A stretch of DNA of 64,000 nucleotides, taken from positions 248,001 through 312,000 of the forward strand of contig NZ_FNWW01000002.1 of NCBI RefSeq assembly GCF_900108515.1, read 5' to 3'. The notes under the pieces were generated by a model, which had not been told where the DNA came from, searched no databases, and saw only the letters and a list, made by a program, of their open reading frames with translations. Positions within the stretch are counted from its first letter, which is position 1. Each line of letters begins with the position of its first letter. This DNA is from Halobacillus karajensis. Lineage in GTDB: Bacteria; Bacillota; Bacilli; Bacillales; Halobacillaceae. The translations under genes were made by a program, and so were the position numbers. This document shows positions 19,124-27,173 of this stretch, one piece after another.

Positions 19124-19912
19124 TTGGAACCGGAAATATCCAATCAATCACTTTTCTTTTTAATTATCTTTGTAATCGTCCCATTAGCACTTTCGTATTA
19201 TTATCAACTTGGAGTTAGTAAAAATGTTCTTTGGTCGACATTAAGAGGAACGATACAGCTTTTTGCTATTGGTTACATCTTAACTTTTCTCTTCGACCTT
19301 CCAGCGAAATACGGGATTCCGTTTATGTTGACGGTTATGATTATCATTGCTACCTTTCATGCCAGACAGAAAGGAAAGGAGCTTCCTCATGTAGGATTGA
19401 TACTTTTTGCGGGACTAGTTGTAATTGAATTGGGGGTATTAGGCTTATGGCTGGTCTTTGATATGATTCAATTTAAACCATCTGAAGTTATTCCTATGAG
19501 CGGGATGGTGATAGGTAATAGTATGACTGCCATGGGACTGGCTCTCGAACGCATGAAGAATGAGTTTAAAGAAAATAATGGCCGACTGCTTGCTTCCTTA
19601 TCTCTAGGTGCCGAGCCAAAACAAGCCTCCCATCTTATCATTCAAAGAACATTACACGCTTCTCTAATTCCTAACGTGGACCGTCTAAAAACCATTGGAC
19701 TTGTTCAATTACCTGGAATGATGACTGGTTTGATTCTCGGAGGAGTTTCACCAGTAATGGCTATTAAATATCAGCTCGTCATTTCATTAAGTATCTTCTC
19801 ATCTGTATCGTTAAGTGCTATGTTTATTACCCTCTGTATGTACCGATACTTTTTTAATAAAAATAAACAATTGCTACAAACCGCAGAGGAAATCAGCAGC
19901 TCTCATTCTTGA
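19124..19912 (+). CDS. fetB: FetB/YjkA-type ABC exporter permease (UPF0014)
   Basis: Membrane half of the FetAB exporter, linked in E. coli to iron export and peroxide tolerance. 262 residues and about seven membrane helices. The UPF0014 family signatures are visible: LRGTIQLFAIGYIL, GMVIGNSMTAMGLALERM and GLVQLPGMMTGLILGG. The start is TTG, placed after AAGGAGGGGC. The physiological substrate here is unknown. A hairpin at 20037-20066 may end the transcript. Confidence 0.88.
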   Translation: MEPEISNQSLFFLIIFVIVPLALSYYYQLGVSKNVLWSTLRGTIQLFAIGYILTFLFDLPAKYGIPFMLTVMIIIATFHARQKGKELPHVGLILFAGLVVIELGVLGLWLVFDMIQFKPSEVIPMSGMVIGNSMTAMGLALERMKNEFKENNGRLLASLSLGAEPKQASHLIIQRTLHASLIPNVDRLKTIGLVQLPGMMTGLILGGVSPVMAIKYQLVISLSIFSSVSLSAMFITLCMYRYFFNKNKQLLQTAEEISSSHS

Positions 19913-20036
19913 GTATAAATCTAAGGGAATAAAAGGGTACAAAGAGAATTGCTTGGACTACGTGGGGGAAGTACTGAAGCTGGTATACCACTACATAGAG
20001 ATTAAAATCAGTTATTTTTATAATCTTAGTCAAAAA

Positions 20037-20066
20037 AAAGCAAGCAGTCTCCAGACTGCTTGCTTT
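20037..20066 (-). terminator. Terminator of the DUF2759 gene (also reached from fetB)
   Basis: A 14-bp palindrome (20037-20050 with 20053-20066). On the minus strand it is followed by a run of eight T, so it mainly serves the minus-strand gene; on the plus strand the T-run is short. Confidence 0.8.
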
Positions 20067-20073
20067 CCTCGAA

Positions 20074-20238
20074 CTAACCAAATAAGTTGTACCAGATAGT
20101 CATAACGGAGAACCATCCAAAAACCAATGCTGATGCACCGGCAAAAAGCACGGCAAAGAAATTTTTTGTTTTAATTTCGCGAAAGATCGCGAACACACAT
20201 AAAATCGTAACGAGCAAAAGAAGAATAGCTGTTACCAA
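20074..20238 (-). CDS. yqgW: Small membrane protein, DUF2759 (YqgW-like)
   Basis: 54 residues with two membrane helices (about 2-18 and 27-45) and a short charged turn FREIKTKN between them. The function is unknown. The start is TTG (complement of 20236-20238), placed after AGGGGGTGC on the minus strand. The position next to yqgX and the composition match the DUF2759/YqgW family. The downstream terminator is 8 bases away. Confidence 0.75.
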   Translation of the reverse strand: MVTAILLLLVTILCVFAIFREIKTKNFFAVLFAGASALVFGWFSVMTIWYNLFG

Positions 20239-20476
20239 GTTCAGCACCCCCTAAGTCTCTTTTCATTATTATCATCCAGAAATGATGAATGTTATACTTT
20301 ATGTAACGATATTAGGTACTCATCTATTTTATAGTATAAACAGAAAATTGTCGAGTTATCTAAATGTATTTTTTAACCATACCTCCTTCAAAAAAGGGTA
20401 TGAAAAAGACTTGGAGATTCTAAGATGAAGAATTTCTTGAGTTAAAAATATTTTTTTAAACAAATGAGGTGTAGGA

Positions 20477-21099
20477 ATGAAAAAAATCACTAGGCTTCCG
20501 TTGGGACCCATAGCAACAAATGCTTATATCATCCATGAAAATAACGAGGCATTAGTCATTGACCCAGGCGGGGACTTTGAAAAATTGCAAAAATATCTAA
20601 AAGAAAGAGAATTGAAGGTTATCGCGATCCTGCTGACACACGCCCATTTTGATCATATTGGAGCGGTAGACCAAGTTCGTGAAAACTATGATGCCCCCGT
20701 GTACATTCATGAAAAAGAGGCGGATTGGCTTGGAGACCCTGAGAAAAACGGGTCTGCTTTATTTGGATTAGGTGAAATTACAGCAAAACCAGCAGACCAT
20801 TTCTTCCAACTGGGACAAATGCAAATAGGTGATTTCTCCTTTGAAGTTCGTCATACGCCGGGTCATTCACCAGGAAGTGTTTCATTTGTATTTCGAAATC
20901 AGCGTTTAACGATTGCGGGAGACACACTTTTTCAAGAGGCATTGGCCGGACGGATCTTCCGGGAGGAAGTCGAGCAGAGCTTGAGCAAAGCATTGAAGAC
21001 CAATTGTTCACCTTAAGAAATGATATGAGAATTTTTCCAGGACATGGACTCCCAACAACTGTAGGTGAGGAAAGAGAAGAAAACCCATTTCTTAATTAA
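20477..21099 (+). pseudogene. yqgX: YqgX metallo-beta-lactamase fold hydrolase, frameshifted
   Basis: A glyoxalase II-like hydrolase of about 207 residues if repaired. Frame 1 (20477-21016) carries THAHFDHIG, the HTPGHSPGS histidine and the GDTLF aspartate. Near 20936-20938 it leaves the family sequence and stops early after 179 residues. From 20938 another frame continues with GIGRTDLPGG and PGHGLPTTVGEE and ends at 21099. Loss of one base within CAAGAGGC (expected CAAGAAGGC, FQEGIGR) explains this. The short product would lack the last metal-ligand histidine in PGHG and so be inactive. A sequencing error is the main alternative. Confidence 0.85.
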
Positions 21100-21111
21100 A
21101 GGGAAAGAAGA

Positions 21112-21158
21112 AAAAGAACCTGTCACCCCCCCTGGAAAGGATGACAGGTTCTTTTTTT
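21112..21158 (+). terminator. Bidirectional terminator between yqgX and yqgY
   Basis: AAAAGAACCTGTCA at 21112-21125 pairs with TGACAGGTTCTTTT at 21142-21155, with T-runs on both strands. It serves both converging genes. Confidence 0.85.
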
Positions 21159-21402
21159 AGTGTCCGCCAAATCCTGGAACCAGAATAAAGGAACAGTAAT
21201 ACGTGAATCCGATCATGAAGACTGTCAAGTATGAAAAGAATATGTACATATACATACGTTCTGACAGCTTAAGGTAACCAACAGTAAGGAAAAAAGCCGT
21301 TTGAACTAGAGATAATAAGGAAGCTTCCATCATATCGCCTGTATAAAACATGACAGCGAAGATGCCTGTCCAAAAGGCCATTACTCGAAACATACGATCC
21401 AT
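21157..21402 (-). CDS. yqgY: DUF2626 membrane protein (YqgY-like)
   Basis: 81 residues with about three membrane helices (FWTGIFAVMFYTG, LVQTAFFLTVGYL, IFFSYLTVFMIGFTYYC) and a C-terminal Gly-Phe-Gly-Gly-His. The function is unknown. I chose ATG 21402 after AAGGAGGGGG; the longer reading frame to 21444 adds only a polar stretch. The place between yqgX and comG agrees with yqgY. Confidence 0.82.
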   Translation of the reverse strand: MDRMFRVMAFWTGIFAVMFYTGDMMEASLLSLVQTAFFLTVGYLKLSERMYMYIFFSYLTVFMIGFTYYCSFILVPGFGGH

Positions 21403-21640
21403 GCTTTTTTCCCCCTCCTTTTCTATCGTTAAACTATCATCCACATTATAAACGACCCGGATACAATTGTAAATAAAACGTCTTCATCTTTCCTTTTTCA
21501 GTATTTGTCTTCCTGTGCTTCCTTATTCTTTAACCATTCTTTGTTTGAAAATAACTTTTCAATTTAATACAATGAGCTACTCTTTTCGCATTTTTCCCTT
21601 ATTGATTCAGTACACTTCTTTTGTTTCATGAGGAAGACTT

Positions 21641-22018
21641 TTATGGATGGAAAGAGGTTTTTATTTGTTTATGACTATGACTAGAATACTCTGTTACATT
21701 CCAGGTACATATCCATTGATCATCATGAGAACAATCCACTATGGCTTCGCCATCTGGGGTTATGTTTTTAAAGGCATGGTGCTTTTGGGTCTCCGGTAAA
21801 GCAGTTAATTCCTGTTCTAAGTCGCGGCGTGAGGTATCAATGATATGTTGTAGGGTGACAGAGGATTGATGACTCTTTAAAAGGAGGAGGTGGTTTTCGT
21901 ATTGATGTATAGAAAGTAAGGTAATAATGAGTAAAAGAAATGAAAGAAAGAGAACCCATGGAAATACGATTCCTTCTTGATTAAGGAAGGTGGATTTTGC
22001 TCGTATATATTTTTTCAT
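21641..22018 (-). CDS. comGG: ComGG, competence pseudopilus component
   Basis: Last gene of the comG operon, needed for the competence pseudopilus that pulls DNA to the membrane. 125 residues with a pilin-like hydrophobic helix (about 18-40) near the N-terminus but no clear prepilin peptidase site, as known for ComGG. It overlaps comGF by 38 bases. No strong terminator is seen in the 240 bases beyond it. Confidence 0.85.
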   Translation of the reverse strand: MKKYIRAKSTFLNQEGIVFPWVLFLSFLLLIITLLSIHQYENHLLLLKSHQSSVTLQHIIDTSRRDLEQELTALPETQKHHAFKNITPDGEAIVDCSHDDQWICTWNVTEYSSHSHKQIKTSFHP

Positions 22019-22400
22019 TGATCAGTTCTACCTCCATAACAATAAAGAACGAATGTTGCTCAAAGGAAATGGCTTTTACGTCCTGTATGAGTACCTCATG
22101 ACCCGATCCATCAACCGTACGTCGGATATTTGTTCCGTAGAACTCCAATGAAATATGACGTTGGTTCTGGTCAATAACAGAGATGGATTGGTTCCTGACC
22201 GTATATGATTGCGCCTGGTTGATTTCTCCTTGAATGATTTCACTTAATTGATCGACAGATAAAGACGAATATGAATCATCAGGCTTTAAGAGTGAAAACA
22301 AGGGGACAGAAAGAGATAAAATTGTAAAACTGACCAAAAGGCTTATCATAACTTCCGATAGTGTGAAACCCTCTTCTGCCCTTTTATTCTCTCTTTGCAT
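21981..22400 (-). CDS. comGF: ComGF, competence pseudopilin
   Basis: Minor pseudopilin. 139 residues from ATG 22400, with the prepilin site EEG/FTLSEV (Gly at -1, Glu at +5) and a hydrophobic N-terminal helix. The reading frame is open further upstream, but this start places the prepilin motif close to the N-terminus and has an AAGGA site. It overlaps comGE by 17 bases and comGG by 38. Confidence 0.85.
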   Translation of the reverse strand: MQRENKRAEEGFTLSEVMISLLVSFTILSLSVPLFSLLKPDDSYSSLSVDQLSEIIQGEINQAQSYTVRNQSISVIDQNQRHISLEFYGTNIRRTVDGSGHEVLIQDVKAISFEQHSFFIVMEVELINEKIYTSKIHLP

Positions 22401-22716
22401 GTAAACAGAATTCCTTATTTTGATTTCTATGATTCCTCCATTTGACACAACCTTTTATCCACTCTCCCTCTAATTCATAAAACATAAAGGCCTCGTTTTG
22501 AAGTTCTTTTTCTGTAAAAGAAAGAGATTCTCTTATAAGGATTTGCTGATAAAATTCATCATGTAAACGAGTGATGAGTTCACGTTCCATACGGAGATCA
22601 TTTACCGAGAGCCGAATTCCTGTAAGAACCGGGATGATGTTGAAAATAATGATTAGTAATAGACTAAAGGAAGTTAGGGTTTCAAACATTGTAAACCCAT
22701 CAGCTTTCTTCAACAC
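22384..22716 (-). CDS. comGE: ComGE, competence pseudopilin
   Basis: Minor pseudopilin of about 110 residues, with prepilin site ADG/FTMFET (Gly -1, Glu +5) followed by a hydrophobic helix, and a CVKWRN...FC pair of cysteines near the C-terminus. GTG 22716 is the preferred start because it lies just before the leader; TTG 22746 is in the same frame. It overlaps comGD by 17 bases. Confidence 0.82.
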   Translation of the reverse strand: MLKKADGFTMFETLTSFSLLLIIIFNIIPVLTGIRLSVNDLRMERELITRLHDEFYQQILIRESLSFTEKELQNEAFMFYELEGEWIKGCVKWRNHRNQNKEFCLHAKRE

Positions 22717-23149
22717 GTAACCTGCTGGAACCAAAAGGGAAAACAATTTTGTAGTTTTTTTTGGGAGCCATCAAATGCATCGTACCGGCTTTACGGATCA
22801 TTCCCTTTTGATTGAATCTTACAGAGGACGGAAGGGTAGTCAATTTCATTCCCCATTTCTCAGGTAGTTTTCTAGTGAAAACCGTCTTACGTTTTTTTGT
22901 ATCATATAACTCATATGTTCCTTTTTGCTGATAAAAGTTAAGGGAATAATAGATGTGATCATTCATCGTCAAGTGTTGGACCAGCAATACATCCTCTTTG
23001 AGCTGCTGAAGGGTCCGGGAGGCTTGGAAGTTTTCATATGTGCGGTATTGCATCGGTATAAAAAATAAAAGAAGGATAGACCAACACATAAGAGCGATGA
23101 TCATCTCTGAAAATGTATAGGCTTTTTGGCTGTACAGTTGTCTATTCAA
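22700..23149 (-). CDS. comGD: ComGD, competence pseudopilin with Ala at the cleavage site
   Basis: GspH-like pseudopilin. 149 residues from TTG 23149, which is 7 bases after GGAGTGG; ATG 23167 is the alternative. The prepilin site reads QKA/YTFSEM: the residue before the cut is Ala rather than the usual Gly, while Glu at +5 is kept. Its start region overlaps the end of comGC by 8 bases. Confidence 0.85.
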   Translation of the reverse strand: MNRQLYSQKAYTFSEMIIALMCWSILLLFFIPMQYRTYENFQASRTLQQLKEDVLLVQHLTMNDHIYYSLNFYQQKGTYELYDTKKRKTVFTRKLPEKWGMKLTTLPSSVRFNQKGMIRKAGTMHLMAPKKNYKIVFPFGSSRLRVEES

Positions 23150-23441
23150 TGGTTTTAACCACTCCATCTACTAACACCAAGCTTTTTCCATTTGGACATT
23201 TTTCCTGGCTTATATAATCTTCTTCAACCAATATTGAGAGGTCATCTGGGTAGACCTTATGATCAATAAAATAGGCCTCAACCTGAGCTTCTGTTGTTTT
23301 GATTAATGCTTCACATCCTTTTGCTCTAACTGATGTACTGTTTTTGGACATATTTGGGATGGTGATGATTAAAAGAATAGAAATGACCAGCAGTACAATG
23401 AGCATTTCAATAAGAGTGAAACCTTTTTCATTTTTAAACAT
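23142..23441 (-). CDS. comGC: ComGC, major competence pseudopilin
   Basis: Main subunit of the competence pilus. 99 residues: leader MFKNEKG, cleavage before FTLIEM, a long hydrophobic helix, and a short C-terminal domain with two cysteines (GCEAL and EKCPNG) that form the disulfide known in ComGC. It lies 16 bases after comGB. Confidence 0.95.
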   Translation of the reverse strand: MFKNEKGFTLIEMLIVLLVISILLIITIPNMSKNSTSVRAKGCEALIKTTEAQVEAYFIDHKVYPDDLSILVEEDYISQEKCPNGKSLVLVDGVVKTIE

Positions 23442-23457
23442 ATTTGTTCCTCCTCGT

Positions 23458-24510
23458 TTATATCTGGTTCATCCATTGGTATAAAGGAAGCATGATGGAT
23501 GCATAGATGCAGATAATCATAACCGCAATGAGTATAAAAAAAGCAGGTTGGATGATTTGGAGCCATCCTGTTATTTTTTGATTTATATAATCCATGAAGA
23601 ATTCAGCTAGGACCTCTAGTTCGTCTTTTAGGGCATGGATGTCATTGGTATAGTGGAACACATTCGTAAGTTCAGGACGGAAAAGTGGACAGGAATATAT
23701 GGATTGGGCGAAAGTTTTTCCACTGGAAAGATCAGTTAGTATACTTTCACTATAGTAGGAAATGAGTTTATATTGCTTGTGGTCTCTAATCAACTCCAGG
23801 CTTTCCTTAATTGTGAGTCCTGCTGTTAGTAAGGAATAGAGATGGGTGGTGAAAAGGAAGGATGCCGAAAAAGACTGATAAAACTTTAAGAGAGGGACCT
23901 TTTCATATAAAGGAAGCTTTTTTTGTAAGCTAATCCGAGGTAAGATTATAATAAGTAACCCCCCTGATAGGAATAAAAAGATTGTGGCGGCTCCCATTGC
24001 ATTTACGGCGTGCATCATATTGACCATCAGTGTGAACGATTGGTTGTTTTGTCCTTCAAAAAGGATGATGAAATTCGGCATTACGGTTCGTTGTAAAACG
24101 ATGCAGGCGATGACAAGGAAAACAAATAGAAAGAGGGGGTAGCGGAGGACGCGTAGAAAACGGTCTTTGTAATCCTTTTTCATTTGTAGGAGGTCTTTGC
24201 ACTGCCTAAAACTTTTGGAAAGGTCATGGTGAACCTGGCTGAAATAAAGAAAATTGGTCACAGATAGAGAAAAACGTGCCTTTTGACAGGCGAGATGAAT
24301 GGGATCACCGGAACGGAGGGATTGTAGAAGGATCTCTGAAATAGGTTTTAATTGTGGATCCCAACCAGTCATTTTGAGGGCCTCTAATAATGGATAGCCT
24401 TTATCGAGAATGTGACTGCATCTTTTGAAAAATAAAATTTGATGCTTAACTGATAACGGAGAATCACGAAAACGTGTCCACTTCGCTGCTGGAGATGAAG
24501 CCGAGTGCAT
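23458..24510 (-). CDS. comGB: ComGB, competence pilus platform protein
   Basis: GspF/PilC-type inner-membrane platform for pilus assembly. 350 residues, with two GspF repeats and three membrane helices (about 122-142, 172-195 and the C-terminal FFILIAVMIICIYASIM). ATG 24510 follows AAGGAGGAAAGC, so it overlaps comGA by 47 bases. Confidence 0.92.
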   Translation of the reverse strand: MHSASSPAAKWTRFRDSPLSVKHQILFFKRCSHILDKGYPLLEALKMTGWDPQLKPISEILLQSLRSGDPIHLACQKARFSLSVTNFLYFSQVHHDLSKSFRQCKDLLQMKKDYKDRFLRVLRYPLFLFVFLVIACIVLQRTVMPNFIILFEGQNNQSFTLMVNMMHAVNAMGAATIFLFLSGGLLIIILPRISLQKKLPLYEKVPLLKFYQSFSASFLFTTHLYSLLTAGLTIKESLELIRDHKQYKLISYYSESILTDLSSGKTFAQSIYSCPLFRPELTNVFHYTNDIHALKDELEVLAEFFMDYINQKITGWLQIIQPAFFILIAVMIICIYASIMLPLYQWMNQI

Positions 24511-25474
24511 AAGCTTTCCTCCTTAATTTACTAAATGAATAAAAAGGCTCCTGGGCAGAGGACTCCCCTTTAATGGCTTTTTGTAAACGAACTCCGTCCA
24601 ATAGTTCAAGTATGGCGGCTCTTTGGGGTAAATGTTCAGCTCCTTCCACTGTAACTAGTTGTTGGGAAGCAATGGCAATCATGGTTTGCTCCATATCTGT
24701 TTGTTTAATGTTCATTTCTCTCAGCCGGTGAACAGTGCCATGTGCATCACGGGCGTGGATAGTACTGATAACAAGGTGTCCACTGAGGGCCGCTCGAAAT
24801 GCAAACTGTGCGGTCGGTTTGTCCCTTATTTCCCCAACCATTAAAAGATCCGGATCATGTCTTAAGGCTGCTTTTAAGCCAGTGTCATAAGTGATCCCGG
24901 CCCGCTCATTTACTTGAACCTGGATGATATTATTCAAATTCTTTTCGATGGGATCTTCTAAAGTAATGGCCTGGAAAGAACTTGTGGTCATTAGTGATTG
25001 GAGTAACGCGTACAAAGTTGTGGTTTTACCACTACCTGTCGGGCCTGTGAGCAGGATCATCCCATTTCGATGATGAAGCCATTGCTGAATCCTTTCTGTT
25101 TGATAAGGAAAGAGAAAAAGTTGTTCGAGAGGAGTATGGTCCATTGGTCTTAATAAGCGAATGGCAAGACTTTCGGTTCCGGTGATGGGAAGTGTTGATA
25201 ATCGGAGGTCAAAAACGGTTTGGTTGGTTCGATGTTGATAGGTTCCATTTTGAGGGCGTTTATGTTCACCGATATCCATGCCTGCAGTGAATTTGAAGTA
25301 GGAGAGTAGCTTTTTATACATAGGAAGGGGCAGACTGGAGTGAAAGATTCTTTTTCCGTGGATGCGAAAATGAATGTACGCCGTTTCATTAAAGGGGGAA
25401 AAGTGGATGTCTGTGGCTGTTTGTTGTATGGCGGACACGATGAGGTCATGAGCATAATTAGCGATGGACTTCAA
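24464..25474 (-). CDS. comGA: ComGA, competence pilus assembly ATPase
   Basis: GspE/PilB-type traffic ATPase that drives pseudopilus assembly and DNA uptake. 336 residues with Walker A GPTGSGKTT, the Asp box (TLEDPIE), Walker B LMVGEIRD and the His box STIHARDA. It is shorter than type II secretion ATPases because it lacks the long N-terminal domain, as expected for ComGA. TTG start after AGAGGTGG. First gene of the comG operon behind an apparent sigma-H promoter. Confidence 0.95.
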   Translation of the reverse strand: MKSIANYAHDLIVSAIQQTATDIHFSPFNETAYIHFRIHGKRIFHSSLPLPMYKKLLSYFKFTAGMDIGEHKRPQNGTYQHRTNQTVFDLRLSTLPITGTESLAIRLLRPMDHTPLEQLFLFPYQTERIQQWLHHRNGMILLTGPTGSGKTTTLYALLQSLMTTSSFQAITLEDPIEKNLNNIIQVQVNERAGITYDTGLKAALRHDPDLLMVGEIRDKPTAQFAFRAALSGHLVISTIHARDAHGTVHRLREMNIKQTDMEQTMIAIASQQLVTVEGAEHLPQRAAILELLDGVRLQKAIKGESSAQEPFYSFSKLRRKAYALGFISSSEVDTFS

Positions 25475-25514
25475 ATATATACCACCTCTTTCAAAGTATT
25501 TTTACTCCTTCATT

Positions 25515-25543
25515 CTATTCGACATAAATGTTTGAAATCCTGC
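25515..25543 (-). promoter_or_regulatory. Putative sigma-H promoter and 0A box before comGA
   Basis: On the minus strand GCAGGATTT (25543-25535), an 11-base spacer and GTCGAATAG (25523-25515) fit the sigma-H consensus RnAGGAwWW-N11/12-RnnGAATww with one mismatch. A perfect Spo0A box TGTCGAA (25524-25518) covers the -10. The spo0A promoter in this window has the same layout. No ComK box pair is visible. Confidence 0.6.
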
Positions 25544-25569
25544 AACAATTTTTAAGAGGAGGAATTTTA

Positions 25570-26052
25570 GTGATTTATTTAATTGGATTTATGGGAAGTG
25601 GAAAAACGACAGTGGCAAATGAATTAAGTAAAAAAATTCATTTGCCATATATAGAAATGGATGAGTCCATTGAAAAGAATTGTGGAATGTCTATTAAGGA
25701 AATGTTCAAAACACATGGTGAAACGTTCTTTAGGGATAAGGAAACAGAGTTTTTGAAGAGCCTGACAAATAAAGCTATTGTTTCTACTGGTGGAGGCGTT
25801 GTCCTGAGAGAGGAAAATCGAGAGTACCTTAAAAATGGTTTAAGCATTTATTTGAAAGCCGAATGGAAAACGATCGTGGAGCGGTTGACTTCGGATACGG
25901 ATCGACCGTTATGGAAGGGAGATGAGAAAGAGAAAAAACAACGATTTGAGGATAGATTGAAATTGTATAGAGAAGCTGCTAACGAAGTGGTTAGCGTTGA
26001 TTGGAAAACCCCAGAAGAGATCGCTGATGAAATTTGGGCACGTCTAAAATAA
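25570..26052 (+). CDS. aroK: Shikimate kinase
   Basis: Phosphorylates shikimate at O3 in the aromatic amino acid pathway. 160 residues from GTG 25570 after AGAGGAGG. The P-loop is GFMGSGKTT, the shikimate-binding motifs are MDESIE and STGGGVVLR, and the lid carries DRPLW. Divergent from comGA; the intergenic region is short, and the aroK promoter is not clear. AroQ (39925) is a second enzyme of the same pathway in this window. Confidence 0.92.
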   Translation: MIYLIGFMGSGKTTVANELSKKIHLPYIEMDESIEKNCGMSIKEMFKTHGETFFRDKETEFLKSLTNKAIVSTGGGVVLREENREYLKNGLSIYLKAEWKTIVERLTSDTDRPLWKGDEKEKKQRFEDRLKLYREAANEVVSVDWKTPEEIADEIWARLK

Positions 26053-26103
26053 GAAAATCAAGAGCATACTATAAGTACTACTGGCTGAAAAAGAGGGGTT
26101 TTC

Positions 26104-26289
26104 ATGAATCAGAACGAGTATGTAAAGTTTTTGACAGAAGAAGTAGTTAAGTACATGCATATGTCTAAAGACGAAAAGCAACAGAGAAAAGAAGCCAAAC
26201 CTTCAAAAAAATCTTCTTTTTACTGGTTCGGACTTCTCCCTTTTGCTTTAAAGATGTTCAGAAGAAAACGGAAGATCACCAACCATTGA
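26104..26289 (+). CDS. yqzE: YqzE family small protein
   Basis: 61 residues: an acidic/aromatic N-terminus (NEYVKFLTEEVVKYM), a Lys-rich middle and a short hydrophobic segment near the C-terminus. Conserved beside comG in Bacillaceae, including B. subtilis. Its function is unknown. Start ATG after AAGAGGGG; a terminator follows 13 bases after the stop. Confidence 0.8.
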   Translation: MNQNEYVKFLTEEVVKYMHMSKDEKQQRKEAKPSKKSSFYWFGLLPFALKMFRRKRKITNH

Positions 26290-26302
26290 AAAAACAAGAA
26301 GG

Positions 26303-26330
26303 GCCGCTGAGAAGATCAGCGGCTTTTATT
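26303..26330 (+). terminator. Terminator of aroK-yqzE
   Basis: GCCGCTGA 26303-26310 pairs with TCAGCGGC 26316-26323, then TTTTATT. Confidence 0.85.
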
Positions 26331-26369
26331 ATTCTATCGGGGAAATAGATTCAAATGGCCTGGATTCTG

Positions 26370-27173
26370 TTAGTGAATCCAGGTGGCACTTGTTTCTTGT
26401 GAGATGTAAAACATTCCACCATTGATGACTTCCATTTCAATATAAGGTTTGTACCGGTTATCTATCTGTTCGCGTTCTTTAGTGAAGGAGTCGAGGTCGA
26501 TATCTTCAGACTCATAAAACGATTCAAGTAGTTGCGTTTCCTGTTTTAGGTGCAGCAATGATTCTTTAATCCATTGATTATCCTGCTGGGCTATATAGGT
26601 TTCAATATGTCGTTCCATACGTTTATAAGCATTGGACAACGATATAACCGGTGTCATTGGGAAGGTGTAGTCGGACACCGTAGGTTCAAAATCCATGTGT
26701 TGAATTTTCTCCATCATGCCGAGCATCATCGTTCCGTGAATTAAGTTAATTCCTATAGAAATTGGCTCATCTTTTGTTTGTTTTCCACGATAATGAAGAA
26801 GCGCATTCACGATCAGCCACGGACTCATAGCCCTGTTTTGAGCAGTGAATTCATGAATCACTTCATAAAGTCGAGCGGTTCTACCCTTTTTGATTGCGGT
26901 ATTATAAAGGGTGTGCAGTTTAGGTGTCCCGGCATGTAAATAGATGCCTCCAGCCTGCTTCTGATCTGTATCTGTAAAAGTGAGCCGCATAGGATCACCT
27001 TCTCGATTCATTTTCTTCATATAATGCCAATAGAAAGGGCGATTCATAATTTCTTCGTCCATCTCACTCGTTAATTGGATAGTAAAGTGAGAGGGAAGGT
27101 CGTCAATAATGGAGCAACCATAAGATAGAAAGAACTGTTTAACAAACGTTTTATAAGGATTGACGGCATTCAA
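26370..27173 (-). CDS. yqhG: YqhG family protein
   Basis: 267 residues of unknown function; soluble, acidic, with no known motif. It overlaps the end of yqhH by 4 bases (ATGA), so the two are translated together, as in B. subtilis. The conserved pairing suggests it works with the helicase, but this is inference. Confidence 0.82.
   Translation of the reverse strand: MNAVNPYKTFVKQFFLSYGCSIIDDLPSHFTIQLTSEMDEEIMNRPFYWHYMKKMNREGDPMRLTFTDTDQKQAGGIYLHAGTPKLHTLYNTAIKKGRTARLYEVIHEFTAQNRAMSPWLIVNALLHYRGKQTKDEPISIGINLIHGTMMLGMMEKIQHMDFEPTVSDYTFPMTPVISLSNAYKRMERHIETYIAQQDNQWIKESLLHLKQETQLLESFYESEDIDLDSFTKEREQIDNRYKPYIEMEVINGGMFYISQETSATWIH

Noticed and set aside
25475-25569. ComK box pair before comGA
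   Set aside because: No two AAAA-N5-TTTT elements at an accepted spacing; the sigma-H/0A layout fits better.
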